A stretch of DNA of 64,000 bases from Maratus speciosus (GCA_963932465.1 OZ010799.1:162436761-162500760), one strand, 5' to 3'; positions 1 through 11,361 are shown, numbered from the stretch's first letter. A program made the numbers and translations. The notes: generated by a model not told the origin, from the sequence alone.

Positions 1-480
1 ACATTTCAAATTTTAAATTTTTAAAAAGATTTTAAATGGCCGCCATTTTGAAACAAAATGGCGGATGAAGCTGGCTAACGAACTCGGTCGAGAGACTGGT
101 ATGTACTATGTACACACCAAATTACATCCAAATCGGTTCATAAATACGCCTTTTATCACGGGACAAAATTCAGGACGTTTCAAAATGTCAGCCATGCTAG
201 AAATTCAAAATGCTATAACTCAGCCATTTTTTAAGATATAGACGAAACAAAAACTGCTCCGGAATCTTTGTATAAAGGTCAAATACATAAGAAAAAAATA
301 TTTTTCCATTTTTAATTTTTCGGTACCACATTTCAAGTTTTAGATTTTTTTTAAAAGTTGAAATGGCCGCCATTTTGAAACAAAATGGCGGATGAAGCTG
401 GCCAACGAACTCGGTCGAGACATTGGTATGTACTATGTACACACCGAATTACATCGAAATCGGTTCATAATTACGGGAGT
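1..480. repeat. Satellite-like tandem repeat, ~327-bp unit, cut by window edge
   Basis: Two copies are visible. The block 'atggccgccattttgaaac' lies at about 36 and again at about 363, and each is followed by a matching stretch ending 'aaatcggttcataa'. Each unit carries the short palindrome gccgccattttg/caaaatggcgg. The array probably continues to the left of the window. It runs into a TA microsatellite and then a hairpin tail, the same order as in the arrays near 8-9 kb and 44-45 kb. Confidence 0.85.
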
Positions 481-498
481 TACAGTGTGACATAGGTC

Positions 499-499
<1 letters not shown>

Positions 500-580
<81 letters not shown>
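500..580. repeat. (TA)n microsatellite
   Basis: A run of about 80 bases of alternating TA with one GA interruption. It sits between the 327-bp repeat and a unique tail ending in a hairpin. Confidence 0.95.
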
Positions 581-712
581 ATTTTGAACGGAGGGTGGTT
601 TCGGGGTCTGGGGGTCATGATCGATGAAAATATACCAAAATTTTTTGAAATCGCTTTCCTCCGAACGGCTGCAATAGGTAGCTTTTTTGTAAAGAAAGCT
701 ACCTAAAAGAGA
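581..712. repeat. Unique tail with terminal hairpin of satellite-type element
   Basis: About 90 bases of non-repetitive sequence follow the TA tract and end in a perfect 11-bp stem, TAGGTAGCTTT at 675-685 pairing with 695-705 across a 9-base loop. Position and spacing match the hairpins closing the arrays at 9184-9214 and 45181-45211, though the stem sequence differs. I read it as the structural end of a non-autonomous, possibly Helitron-like element. The assignment is inferred from architecture alone. Confidence 0.5.
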
Positions 713-1468
713 CGGTAAGGATAGAACGGTAAGGAAAATCACCACCTATTTTTAGGAAAATCATGTTAAGACTAAGTGATAGCCACAATGTTCATTGATT
801 TTTAGAAACTGTTGTTAACATTGGACTAAATTAATTTTTTTTTTCTAATTTTACCTCGAAAAGTGCAGGAATAAACCTTGGGGACGGTAAGACTATCACT
901 AAAGACACGGTGCTTCAAATTGAGATTTAAATGCTGATTTATATTCTGCAGTAAATTTCCTGTCAAAGAATTTTAGATATTATTTCTTTAGCATACTTCT
1001 GCATGAGCAAAAACTTGAAAAAAATTCTGTCGCTGCATCTGAAGTGATTTTCTGTATCATTTTAGAAGAGGGATGGTAAAAAATCTAAAACCCAGGGACA
1101 GAGTTCAAAAAATAATATCAACCCTAAAAATGTGTGCAGGTTAATTTTAGCTACATATTTATATAAAACAATAGTTCCAGTTTCAGAACAAAATTACATC
1201 GAATTATTTTTATTGAAACAATTTTATCCAGACAGCTCCAAACTTCAAAATCAGCATCAGGGACACGGGACGGTAGATGAGTTCTCTGTGTGTTTGGCCC
1301 CCAACATCGTCCAAAACTTATTTATCTCGTTAATATTGTTGTGCAATCATGCATTGGGATGTTCCCAAGTATATGAAATAAAAAAAAAAAAAACACAAAA
1401 AGTGTATTAAATAAAAAATTATTATTCAAGGACATGAAAGTCAAAAGTTTGTGAGAATGCCCCATATA
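708..1468. repeat. Dispersed ~750-bp repeat, copy 1
   Basis: This block is repeated in inverted orientation at about 52812-53550. Matching landmarks include 'accacctatttttagg', 'catgttaagactaagtgat' and, at the far end, 'ttgtgagaatgcc'. Both copies allow a short open frame sharing the peptide LLKQFYPDSSKL, which may be only a by-product of nucleotide similarity. No domain is recognised. It is probably an unclassified TE. Confidence 0.8.
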
Positions 1469-1483
1469 TATACTCCAGCACTG

Positions 1484-1485
<2 letters not shown>

Positions 1486-1535
<50 letters not shown>
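1486..1535. repeat. (CA)n(TA)n compound microsatellite
   Basis: An ACAC run passes into a TATA run directly against the left end of the Tc1 relic. The element's TA target duplication is the last TA of this tract. Confidence 0.95.
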
Positions 1536-1536
<1 letters not shown>

Positions 1537-3091
1537 GCAGTGCTAGAAGGAAGTTTAAGACCGCCAACATAAACAGAAAGCTCTAACTTTAATGAAAAAA
1601 CAATATCATCGCAAAATTATATGCATAAAGTTATACAACTTTTGTTATTTGTTTTAAATTACAATGATATATTTAAAAAAATAAGCAAAAATTAATTTCT
1701 AGATAATACAATTTGGTGGAAAAAGTTTAGGACCAGTATATTTAAAATCTAAATTACACATATAAAGGATGTATACATTAATTTTTAGTATTTTGTTTGT
1801 TTCCCCTTAACACTGATGACCTCCAAAAGACGGCTTAGGAAGGATTTGTCCAGGTTTTTACATGTGGAAATGGGTATTTGTTTCCATTTTTCCAAAATGG
1901 CTGCTTTCAAATCAACAATCGAATCAAACAGCTTTCTGTTGGCATAAACTTGACGGAGCAAATTTCCCCACATGTTGTCTATAGGATTTGTGTCAGGATC
2001 TTTAGAAAGAATGTCTAAAATTTTAGATGTTATTTGCGGATAACCAATCTGAAGTAGACACGTTCGCGAACAGAAGCGTTATCTTGAAGCAATGCCACAT
2101 TCTGATCCATACGTTTATCTTTAAGTGTTACAAAATTATTACTAGTCAAAGGAGTTCATTTTATTTTCGGTGATAACCAATCTTGTTTTTTCTTTTGCAT
2201 AAAGCCTGTCTAAGACACGACTGAGCCACCACTTAGTACACATTTTGGAAGCAGGTATGGCTCACTTTGTAAATCATGGCAGTAATATTTTAAATGCTCT
2301 GTACCATCAAGGGTGAATATTATTTCATTAGTAAAGAGCAATTTGTGCCATAGATTGGATTTTAAGACATTGGAAGATACGGATTTTAGACTTGCATCAA
2401 TAAGATTCTTTTGTATTTTTTTCTTGGCTTTTAAATTAACATAATTCAAGTATCCAGCACTTTTTAAGACATTTCTAACACTTTCAGCCGTTACTCAGAG
2501 TTCTAGAGCCGATTTTATAGTAGCAAAATGAGGAAAAACTTGACACGCCATTCTAATAACGTTTCGTTTACACAGGGCTGAGAGTTTTGTTAGTCATCCG
2601 CTTCTTTTATTTATAGCATAATTCATTAGATCATAAAGAAAATTGTGCTCAACAATTTTAAATTTATTTATTTTTTGAGCAATTTACCTTTCAGTCAGCC
2701 CGGAATCCGAAACAACCCTTATTTTACCCTTTTCATCTTCAGTCGGTGATTTCCCTTGAGCCACGCTCAAAGAAGGAGTTACGTATCTCAAAACTTCATA
2801 CTACTAACCTATAAATATCATCACAGACGAGTTCTGCATAAAATATTACAGTCATGACGTCATCTCATTATGCTATATTTAAAAGAGGATACTGATCCTA
2901 AACTTATTCCCATTTGTTAATATTACAAGATTTAAATAGTTGTAGAAAAAATACTTTTTAACTTTTACAAGTAAATTAAATTCACACATTATATGAGCTA
3001 TTTGTGTCTAAATTCAGATTATATAACTCCTTTCGGAAATTTATTCTAAGCAACAAAATTAGCATGTGGTCTTAAACTTTTTCCAGCATCG
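1536..3091 (-). mobile_element. Tc1-like transposon relic, minus strand
   Basis: The ends are inverted repeats: 'tgctagaaggaagtttaag' on the left and the complement of 'cttaaactttttccagca' on the right, each flanked by TA. A third copy of the motif inside the left end (1713-1735) gives the IR/DR layout known from many Tc1 elements. The transposase reads on the minus strand and is broken by stops and shifts. The element is about 1.56 kb, close to the usual 1.3-1.7 kb, so little DNA seems lost. Confidence 0.85.
1785..2700 (-). pseudogene. Tc1-family DDE transposase, degraded
   Basis: Pieces of a Tc1 transposase appear in the right order on the minus strand. A helix-turn-helix-like part reads around 2600-2450 (RNVLKSAGYLNY). 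The segment 2449-2210 contains LWHKLLFTNEIIFTLDG, matching the family's 'W..v.fsDEs.f' block around the second catalytic aspartate. A degraded QDNA-like piece (LLQDNASVRER) lies near 2080, then DPDTNPIDNMWG near 1980, equivalent to the family's SPDLNPIENLW, and a C-terminal piece ending VISVKGKQTKY at 1785. Stops and shifts separate them, so no enzyme can be made. Tc1 enzymes cut and paste DNA at TA sites; this copy could only be moved by another enzyme. Confidence 0.85.
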
Positions 3092-3094
3092 TAT

Positions 3095-3999
3095 ACATGG
3101 GAAAATATCACAAATTATGAGATCTTGAAAACAAAAATTTTGAAAATTTTAATCATCTCAAAGGAAGAAAGGAATTTATATGTAAAATTGTTAAAGTTTG
3201 AAGAGCTTAAGTTCATTTTTATGTAATTATAATTATGTGTCATTTTCCTGGCATATGTATGCCAGGATAATGGCAATATCATTCTAAAACATTTTTTAAA
3301 TCCTTTTTTTTTTTTTTTTTTTTTTTAGAACAAACATTTTAATTTTGTCTAAAGGAACACGTTTCCTCTATAGTTCCTCAAATTCAGTGCAATGTTGAGT
3401 TTTATTTGTAATTTATAGAAGCCAGGAAAATGACAAAATAAAAGTCTACTCAATTTTTTTTCAAAGAAATATCTCATTATTTCCAAAGAAATTTCTAAAA
3501 TATCTTGCTGGTACAATGATTTTACTACTTCTGTCTTGAACTATGTCAAGAAAGGGAAGAACTACTCTGCAGTGTCATCTTTATACCTCATAAAGGACTA
3601 AAATGAGCAGGCCAGGACAATGAGATTCATTTTCAGTGACAATCATATTTTAATTATGGAAAATCATTTGTAAAACACAGAACTTGTTACCTTCCACATA
3701 TATGTATTATATAAGGTATAATTATTAATTAGAAAATAAAAAACTAGTAAAAGATATTTGTACATGATAGCAGAAAGCCTTTTACTTTGCAGACATCACA
3801 GCGTGACATGCAAGGAATTTGAAATTCTGAAATTTTAATTGCTTTATTTTTGTGTTATTATGAATATAGTATCTCTTGAAAATACTTCTAAGAATATTTT
3901 TTATTAGAATGTAAAAAAGAAAATTGCATTATATAACATTAAATAGAAATTTTATTGTACGGACCACAATTTCCGCATTTTGTGATATTGACCCATACA
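3095..3999. other. Non-coding AT-rich interval with one short inverted repeat
   Basis: No gene is seen. A perfect 15-bp inverted repeat (TGTCATTTTCCTGGC, 3238-3252 and 3421-3435) brackets about 200 bp containing a T20 run near 3306. This may be a MITE-like hairpin. A related 'ggccaggacaatgag' lies near 3612. The rest is featureless AT-rich sequence. Confidence 0.6.
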
Positions 4000-4541
4000 C
4001 AGGATGACCACTCTCAGCAGTGTCCAATGGCTACATACTGAACCGTTAGTTATAGACATATAGTTCCAATTACAAAAATGTTTTAAATAAGCTAAAGAAA
4101 TGTTTTAAAAGCGGTTTGGGTCAATAAAAACATTTCTTAAAAATTCATAAAATTTAAATTTTTAAACGGTATCCCGGTCCTACAAGTTATATTTAGTAAA
4201 ATTTACCTGTTACACTGACAAAAAGGACAAAAAAAGTCTCGTTATTCGACGATTAATATTGACCGAGTGAACAGTTCTTTAAAGTTGGAACATACTTTTT
4301 GTTCCAAATTAGGAGACATTCACAAATTCAGTAGAAATATAATTTCGTCAGATATATATTTAAAAAAAAACGGTTGAGAGGAACATGAACAATACAATAT
4401 AAATTTGAAATCTTTAATTATTCTGACATATTAAGGCAAAATATACAATTTGTAATAAACATATAAGAAGAAAAAAATAGAATTTTTGTAAAATAAAAGG
4501 AAGAAAATTAAGTGCCTCAATTCTTTCCAAAATGATACATA

Positions 4542-5208
4542 CAGTATAACCTCTTTTATTCGAAACTCTTTCAACCGAAACTCTCGGTTAACTGAAATCC
4601 ATTTTTGAAGCCTTTCTTTTTTTACTATCACATTCCTTATGTGTAAAATCCATTTTAAAAGCGTTTTTTAAAGCTATTATAATCCCTGTGTCCTGTGTGC
4701 AAGCAGTTCTTTCCAAACTACGAGAACATATAAATTTTCGATCCCCTTTCTTAGAGTTCTTTTGAATTTAACTTGAGCTCCCGTAAGCTGCAGAGTAGAA
4801 CGAAGAAAACGAGCAAATTACCAATTATGAAGCTTTTAAATATTTTGCAAAAGGTTTGGCGTAGCTAGAGCAGCAGAAAGACGGTAATACTGTTCAACTA
4901 ACATTATTAAAAACTCCATGATAGAGCTTGAAAGCAAAGGCACTCGATACATCGCCAAACAAAACATTTTTTCAAATCCTTGTGATATGTTGTAAAAGGT
5001 ACTTAGTTTCAAAATTAAAATTCAGGTAATTTATTCTTGTTTCTATTTTGCTGTTGCTTTATTTTTATTAAGAACTTGTTATCATAATAAGAAACACTGC
5101 ATATATTTCTCCTTAATCTTAAAATTGAAACATTCTAGATTATCCGAAAATTTCGACTTTCCGAAAGAGGGTAGGTCCCAATTACTTCGGATAATCGAGG
5201 TTCTACTG
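4542..5208 (+). mobile_element. pogo/Tigger-like relic
   Basis: TA-flanked ends read CAGTATAACCTCTTTTATTC on the left and, in complement, CAGTAGAACCTCGATTATCC on the right. The second is the well-known end signature of pogo/Tigger elements. At about 4800-4920 the plus strand reads NYEAFKYFAKGLA, a stop, then LEQQKDGNTVQLTLLK, which fits the C-terminal 'ale.al.w.EqQ' region of pogo transposases. At 667 bp it is a short non-autonomous derivative that kept the 3' part of the gene. It lies inside the mariner-like container at 4000-6364 and so is probably the younger of the two. Confidence 0.85.
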
Positions 5209-5263
5209 TATTTTAAAATGTTATTATATTACTCTAGTCTGCAAAATTTGGGATATGTCATTT

Positions 5264-5296
5264 TTAGCTCACAGGCTATCAAAGCCTGAGAGCTAA
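5264..5296. repeat. Terminal hairpin of the 151-bp array
   Basis: A 14-bp stem with one mismatch (TTAGCTCACAGGCT, 5264-5277, against 5283-5296) and a 5-base loop. It stands at the left edge of the array, followed by a tetranucleotide tract. This is the mirror image of the order seen at 9184 and 45181. Confidence 0.85.
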
Positions 5297-5311
5297 TGTG
5301 ACCGCCCGTTC

Positions 5312-5355
5312 TGTATGTATGTATGTATGTACGTACGTACGTATGTATGTACGTA
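5312..5355. repeat. (GTAT/GTAC)n tetranucleotide microsatellite
   Basis: Eleven or so units alternate between GTAT and GTAC. It lies between the hairpin and the first 151-bp unit. Confidence 0.95.
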
Positions 5356-5377
5356 ACGCGATAACTCTTAATAGAAA

Positions 5378-6190
5378 CATCCGATTTGCTTCAAAATTTT
5401 TTCCTAGGTTCATTGTGATAAGGCGCTTCCCTGATTAGTTTTGGGAGTTCATTGGTTAAGGATAAAGGGGGGAAAACAGGGTTAGTCCACCCCCCCCCCT
5501 TAATTCAGAAAAATGGGTTTTTCATGCAGAATCATTCGATTTGCTCCGAATTTGGTATACCGGTTTACTATGTTAAGGAACTTCCCTGATTAGTTTTGGG
5601 AGATCATTGGATAAGGATAAAGGGGAAAAAACGGGGTTAGTCCACCCCCCTTAATTCAGATAAATGTGTTTTTCATGCAGAATGATTCGATTTGCTCCGA
5701 ATTTGGTATACCGGTTTATTATGTTAAGGAACATCCCTGATCAGTTTTGGGAGTTCATTGGTTAAGGATAAAGGGGGAAAAACGGGGTTAGTCCACCCCC
5801 CTTAATTCAGATAAATGTGTTTTTCATGCAGAATGATTCGATTTGCTCCGAATTTGGTATACCGGTTTATTATGTTAAGGAACTTCCATGATTAGATTTG
5901 GGGGGTTCATTGGTTAAGGGTAAAGGGTGAAAAGGGAGGTTAGCCCGCCCCTCTTAATTGAGATAAATGTGTTTTTCATGCAGAATGATTCGATTTGCTC
6001 CGAATTTGGTATACCGGTTTATTATGTTAAGGAACTTCCCTGATTAGTTTTGGGGGTTCATTGGTTAATGGTAAAGGGGGAAAAGGGAGTTTAGCCCGCC
6101 CCTCTTAATTTAGATAAATGGGTTTTTCATGCAGAATGTTTCGATTTGCTCCGAACTTGGTATACCGGTTTATTATGTTAAGGAGCCTGG
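5378..6190. repeat. Tandem array, ~151-bp unit, about 5.5 copies
   Basis: The block 'gatttgctccgaatttggta' recurs at 5538, 5689, 5840, 5992 and 6143, a steady 151-152 bp spacing, with an older form at about 5380. Units share 'ggttcattggttaagg', C-rich tracts and 'gtttttcatgcagaat'. Together with the hairpin and tetranucleotide to the left it forms one architectural unit. Confidence 0.92.
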
Positions 6191-6366
6191 TGACCATATA
6201 ACAAATTAAATTTTGCAATTTTTTAAGAAAGGTATTTATTGACCCAAATAGCTTTTAAAATATTTTTTTTGCCTCATTTAAAACATTTTTGTAATTGGAA
6301 ATATATGTCTATGACTAACGGTTTTGGAATTAGCCATTGGACACCGTTGAGATTGGACACCCTGTA

Positions 6367-7895
6367 TATATATATGTGTATATATGTGTGTATACCATAT
6401 GTATGTACGTTACTAGTACAATTTTTGTTTTTAATTCTAGAAACTTATAACTCTAAAAATATTTTACGACTGGAATAAATTTAGACTTAAAGTTAAAATA
6501 TAAATATAAACTAACTGAAAATTATCTTAATCATTTACAATATATAATTTAAAAGCAAAATGTAACGCTTAAAATATGTGCGGACACGAGTTTCAAAACT
6601 CGCCCTATGCAGAAAGTCAAATTTTAGTAAATCACAAAAATCCTCTAACTGCGTCCATTGGTTTTCAATGTAAACAAGATTTTAGAATGCCAGAAATACA
6701 GGATAAAACTGGTTTATTAACAGATTGTAGCGTTTTTTCGGCGCCGGTTTATCAATAGAATACACCGATGGAGAAAACTCTTTTTAACCATTTGGAAAAA
6801 TGGTTATTGTTCTCGTCAGGATAGGAAATCAAAAGCATATCTGAAGGTTTTTATTTGTTTAATCCGCATTTTATTTGTTTTGTGATGGGTCTGTACAGTA
6901 ATATGTATTTTACTTTAATTTCAACAAAGATGGATACCTTCTGTTGCCACTATGACAAAAAAGTAATAAAAACTACAAAATAAATTAATAACTCAGACAC
7001 AAATTGAAATACAGCTTTCAAACAAATTGCATTTAAAAGTATATTTTTTTCTCTATACGACGGTGTAAAAAGTAATATTGTGGGATGTTTGGAAGTTTAA
7101 GAATGAAATTTTATTTAAAATGGGATTTCTTGGAAATCTGAAGATGGAAAAGCCTTTTCCCGAACAGCCAATGAAATGCTTGGATAATACGTAAGTTTCA
7201 GGAGGATAATAGGTACGAGTCGCAGGCGATTTTTGTCGCTTGGGATTTTTACGTGTAATAACACTATTAATGTTTAATTCATGGCGTACGTAATGTAGAA
7301 TCAACTCCGTGCGATTTTTTATGTCTTAAATTTTAGTCTTTGAAAAAATAATTTTCCAAATGGTCGTTGTAATTTGTTAAATTGCTTTTTTTTTACTTAT
7401 TTATTTTTATTTTGAGAAGGCGAATTTTGAAACTCATGTTCTCATATATTTATTTCCTAGATTAATCGTTTTAATTTATTTATTACGTAAGAAAGATTAC
7501 AAATGTTAAATATATTTATCCAAACACAATATTTAATTTAGGCACCAAATTTCTGAACATTTTCCCTTTGGCAATAAAAAAAAGGTATAATTAAATAGGT
7601 CATAAATTATTTTATCGCATTTCATACGTTTACTTAAACTAGTTGGATGTGCCAATCCCAAAACTTTCTTCTATCTTATACATCTTACTATTTCAAAACC
7701 TAGTTACACATGTTAATACTTCAATATTATTAGTTCAATACTATACCAACTTTGATTTTCATCTTAAATTTCTGCTCAAGTCAATTAAACGGACTAAAAA
7801 CGAGTTAATCTATATCATGATATTTGTTAAAATTATTAATTTTTCCTTATTCTGTTGTTATCAGCTGTTTGCGAATAGCCGGCATAGCAGGAAGC
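6367..7895. other. Unannotated AT-rich interval
   Basis: Contains a short TA/TG-rich tract at 6364-6410. No family, RNA gene or inverted repeat is recognised. A few short open frames (up to about 90 codons) show no known motif, and I do not treat them as genes. Confidence 0.6.
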
Positions 7896-9022
7896 GTGTT
7901 CCCGCCGCTGCATGAGCCGCCGATGCACAATAGAACTACGAAAAATCAAGAAAAGTATACAAAAATCGCTAGCATGGAGCCCCTTTATCGCGCAATATTT
8001 CCAAATTCAATGAGAACCTGTTGGCCAAAGCCAAAAACAAGCACAAACATTTTGATTCAATTGTATGCATAATTTTATACGCTGTTCGATGGTACAATAA
8101 TGAAAATGGCACAGAGATCGGAATTATAGCGCCCCCTTCTTTCGGAATTTTTTCAAGTTCAGGGAGGACTTGTTTGCCATAGCCAGAAACATGCACAAAA
8201 AATTTGGTTCAATTATATGGATAACTTCATACACTTTTCGATGGTACAATAATGAAAATGGTACAGAAATCGCAATTATAGTGCCCCCTTCCGGTAGAAT
8301 TTTTCCAAATTCAGGGAGGACCTTCGTGACACGACCAAAAATAAACACATAAAATTTGGTTCAATTCTATGCATAACTTCATACACTTTTCGGCGGTACA
8401 ATATTCAAAATGGCACAAAAATTGTACAAAAATCGCTATTACAGCGCCCTCTACGAGCGATTTTTTTACAAATTAAGGGAGGACAACCTTGCGATAGCCA
8501 AGAACTTAAATTTTTTTTGGTTCAATTCTATGCATAACTTCATACACTTTTCGATGGTGCAATATTCAAAATCGCACAAAAATCGCTATTACAGCGCCCC
8601 CTAACGGCGAATTTTTTGCAAATTCATGGAGGGCCTGCTTGCTATATCCAAAAACTTAAAATAAAAATTTGGTTTAATTCTATGCATAACTTCATACACT
8701 TTTAGACGGTACAATATTCAAAATCGCACAAAAATCGCTATTACAGCGCCCCCTACCGGCGAATTTTTTGCAAATTCAGGGAGGACCTGCTTGCCATAGC
8801 CAAAAACTTAAAATAAAAATTTGGTTCAATTCTATGCATAACTCCATACACTTTTGGATGGTACAATATTCAAAATCGCACAAAAATTGTTATATCAGCG
8901 TCCCCTACCGGCGAAGTTTTTCCAAATTCCGGGAGGATCTGCTTGCCATAGCCAAAAACTTACAATAAAATTTTGGTTTAATTCTATACATAACTTCATA
9001 CACTTTTTGATGGTACAATGGC
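7896..9022. repeat. Tandem array, ~153-bp unit, about 7 copies
   Basis: The block 'attctatgcataacttcata' recurs at spacings of 152-160 bp (about 8054, 8207, 8361, 8521, 8674, 8826, 8979). Other shared parts are 'acagcgccccctaccggcga' and 'gggaggacctgcttgccata'. Units on the left are more diverged than those on the right. The array ends in a tetranucleotide tract and hairpin tail. Confidence 0.93.
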
Positions 9023-9093
9023 GACAGACAGACGGACAGACGGACAGACGGACGGACGGACGGACGGACAGACGGACACACAGACAGACAGAC
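9023..9093. repeat. (GACAGACG)-type tetranucleotide microsatellite
   Basis: A run of GACA and GACG units directly after the last 153-bp unit, matching the CAGA-rich tract at 45036-45090. Confidence 0.95.
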
Positions 9094-9217
9094 ATTTTCT
9101 ATAAACATGTTTTTTGGAATCTCTGACCCCTAAAACATGCAAATCCGTCGAAAACCGGAAGTCGAAAAAAATTTCGATTACAATACTTTCTTCTATTGAA
9201 GATAGAAGAAAGTAAAA
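9094..9217. repeat. Conserved tail and hairpin of array element, copy A
   Basis: This about 120-bp tail is shared with 45091-45214. Common blocks are 'aacatgttttttggaatct', 'aaatccgtcgaaaaccgg' and a closing hairpin. Here the stem is a perfect 13 bp, TACTTTCTTCTAT (9184-9196) with 9202-9214. The body repeats of the two elements differ, so this tail is the shared, presumably functional end. Confidence 0.9.
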
Positions 9218-10087
9218 ATCTTATAATAAACTAAAGCATTAGAATTTTATGTACCACCATCAATTTAACACAAAATTGAATCTTTAATAAAAATTTATAT
9301 TTCGCTAAGGAAGAACGAATCTTCAGACATAATTGCCTTATCTAAAATTTATGCTATTATATATGTTTTTTTTTTCGTATATAATGTGTTTGGAAAGTTA
9401 CTTTTTTCTATATTCTATTCATTTTTAAAAACAGTTTAATGAATGAACATGTTTGCCTTAATTTTTGTTGAAAATTTCCAAACATACATGAAGTTTTTTT
9501 CGATGAAAGGATTTATAAAACAAAAATTAATTTTTTTTAAAATTCATTTTTCTTTTTTCAAACTGATAAAGAATAGAAATGGTGAAAGTGAAACTAAATT
9601 TTAAACAGGTTCTAAGATTAGGACAGCTATGTGAAACATTATTTTATACCTTTTTATAGACAAAAATGCATTAAATATGTTAAATAATTTTCACGATACA
9701 TATTTCTTAGAAATAAATAAGTTAAAAGATGGAAATTGGTTAAAATATTTCGCATATGAATGAATAAATAAATATGAATATGGATTCAAGATTCGTGTAA
9801 AAAATTGTACCAGCGTAGCGGGCGTAGACTGCTAGTAATAATTATAATTCGTTAAACCGGCTAAGATTTAGAACTAAATAATGTTATGACAGTGTGTACG
9901 TACCTGTTTCTCATATACATCAGAAATCAAGAAAATTTGGAACGTATAATATTAAAAATTAACTGGAAGTTTATTAACCTATCTATACCAAATTTTCTGA
10001 AAACATTCATTTATATTCCATTTTTTACTTTATGGTGACTTAAACTTTTTTTGTAATTATTCAAATTACTAAACTCAACTCTTTATA
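9218..10087. other. Non-coding AT-rich interval
   Basis: No open frame with known motifs, no tandem structure and no clear inverted repeat was seen. Confidence 0.6.
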
Positions 10088-10194
10088 TACAGGTTGCGTC
10101 AGGTATTTGTTAACAGGAGTATATACTAGACATAGAGCATTTTTTTATTTTAACGTAGTATAGAAGAGACCAGATACACACTGGATGCAATCAT

Positions 10195-10500
10195 TCATTG
10201 AAACCAATGCCAACTACGATAACCGTCTATACAGGCTGTCAGAACTGACTGCAGGAAATAATCAGATGAATATTGGAAACATTTGCCACTGCATACACAA
10301 CGCCATCCTTGAGGGCCGCAACATCGCTGTGTGGATGACTATTTGAGTCCCTGTCATCTACGCCACAGACGTAATAGGCCATTCGGTTAATATCTGGGTA
10401 GCGAGAGGGGGATGCAAAAATTTAAGATTACATCGTCATGAATGCTTTAGCCATTCATTTTTGGTTTGTATCGGTCATATGGGATAGTGCAAAGTCTTGT
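10195..10500 (-). pseudogene. Mariner (maT-like) transposase C-terminal relic
   Basis: On the minus strand, DYYVWG-like RMAYYVCGVDDRDSN follows RYPDIN. It is preceded by YVFKQDFALSHMTD, the family's second catalytic aspartate region, with a stop and shift between them. The usual SPD and DYY residues are partly changed (S to R, P to Y, D to A), so the catalytic site is gone. A TTAA MITE at 10553 separates this part from the N-terminal pieces at 11.4-12.0 kb. The clade call rests on motif spacing read by eye. Confidence 0.72.
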
Positions 10501-10552
10501 TTAAAGACATACAGCCTCCCACATGTTACAGAAGTAATTTAGTCTTTTAAAA

Positions 10553-10818
10553 CCCTCCGACTGTCTTGGAAAAGGGCAAAATTGTAACGTTGTTTTCTCT
10601 GTATTTTCTTTTAAATGCTAAAAATAAATGATTCTTTGAACATTTTATAAAAAAAAACTTAATAACGAATATGAATGCAATCCTTGGAAGTATTAATCAT
10701 TGTTCAATGTATTAAAAATACATTAAATCAATAGAATTATATTATTTTAAATATTGCTTGTATTGCAGGGAAACCTGGAGCTTAGTGAACGTATTAACAC
10801 GGGCTTGTCAGTGAGGGG
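10553..10818 (+). mobile_element. piggyBac-like TTAA MITE, family 1, copy 1
   Basis: Begins CCCTCCGACTGTCTTGG and ends GTCAGTGAGGGG. It is nearly identical to copies at 21481-21744 (same strand) and 34179-34441 (opposite strand). Flanks here are imperfect TTAA forms (TTAAAA on the left, ATTAA on the right). CCC-starting ends and TTAA targets are typical of piggyBac-related elements. No coding capacity. Confidence 0.85.
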
Positions 10819-11090
10819 ATTAATGCCTCGGTAAAAGCAACGATGTGGACTCTGGCACGTTGAAAAAAGAAATGTGGATGCATTAGATCGTCTTCGCTTC
10901 TCAGGACCCCCCCCCCCCCCAGAATCATCAGCGAAGCTGGAAATTTTCTTCACGTGTCTGTCAGAACCTCTTCGGGCATTTTACACCATGACCGTTCATT
11001 TTGTGGTTCACATTCTTACCTGGGCAAAGTTTTTCTCATTGGAAAGAAACAAGAGCATTACTGGCTCCTCTTGATGTTTCAGCTTGTTAA

Positions 11091-11361
11091 CCTTATCACT
11101 GCCGCGAACTGATACATCCGTTGACTAAGGTGCAGGTTTCACAGCAATAGAAGCATTATTTAAATTAATATAATTCTACAAATATAATTAAGTTTTAAAT
11201 AATTTTGTTATGATTAACACTCTCAAGGCTTATATTCCTATGTGTAAGTAATTTTTTTATGTCCTGATGGAAAAATCTTGTTTTTTTTTGTTTAGATTTT
11301 TTTTAAAAAAATTGCAGAAAACAACATTATAATTTTGCCCTTTTGCTCGGCGGTCAGGGGG
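11091..11361 (-). mobile_element. piggyBac-like TTAA MITE, family 1, diverged copy
   Basis: Flanked by exact TTAA at 11087-11090 and 11362-11365. It resembles family 1 in reverse orientation: 'tgactaaggtgcaggtttca' matches 'cactaagctccaggtttcac' in the other copies, and 'aacaacattataattttgcc' matches near the right end. It lies 270 bp from copy 1 in the opposite orientation within the same mariner relic. Confidence 0.82.

Larger units (their letters stand above)
4000..6364. mobile_element. Mariner-like inverted-repeat element used as a container
   Basis: Imperfect terminal inverted repeats of about 165 bp match between 4000-4165 and 6195-6364. Shared blocks include 'gtgtccaatggct', 'aattacaaaaatgtttta' and 'gggtcaataaa'. 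The outer right end is 'ggacaccctg' followed by TA; the left begins CAGGATGACC preceded by TACA. That form is common in IS630/Tc1/mariner elements. No transposase is visible. The interior is filled by a pogo relic (4542-5208) and a hairpin-headed satellite array (5264-6190). Confidence 0.7.

Noticed and set aside
1132..1410. Conserved-looking open frame LLKQFYPDSSKL shared with 52.9-53.1 kb
   Set aside because: Both copies belong to one nucleotide repeat and no known domain is present, so protein conservation cannot be claimed.
5312..6190. CRISPR-like array at the 151-bp repeats
   Set aside because: Units are contiguous with no unique spacers, and the context is eukaryotic TE DNA.
8854..9126. 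Overlapping open frames on both strands across the GACA/GACG tract
   Set aside because: They exist because the microsatellite has no stops in several frames; the rest is array sequence.
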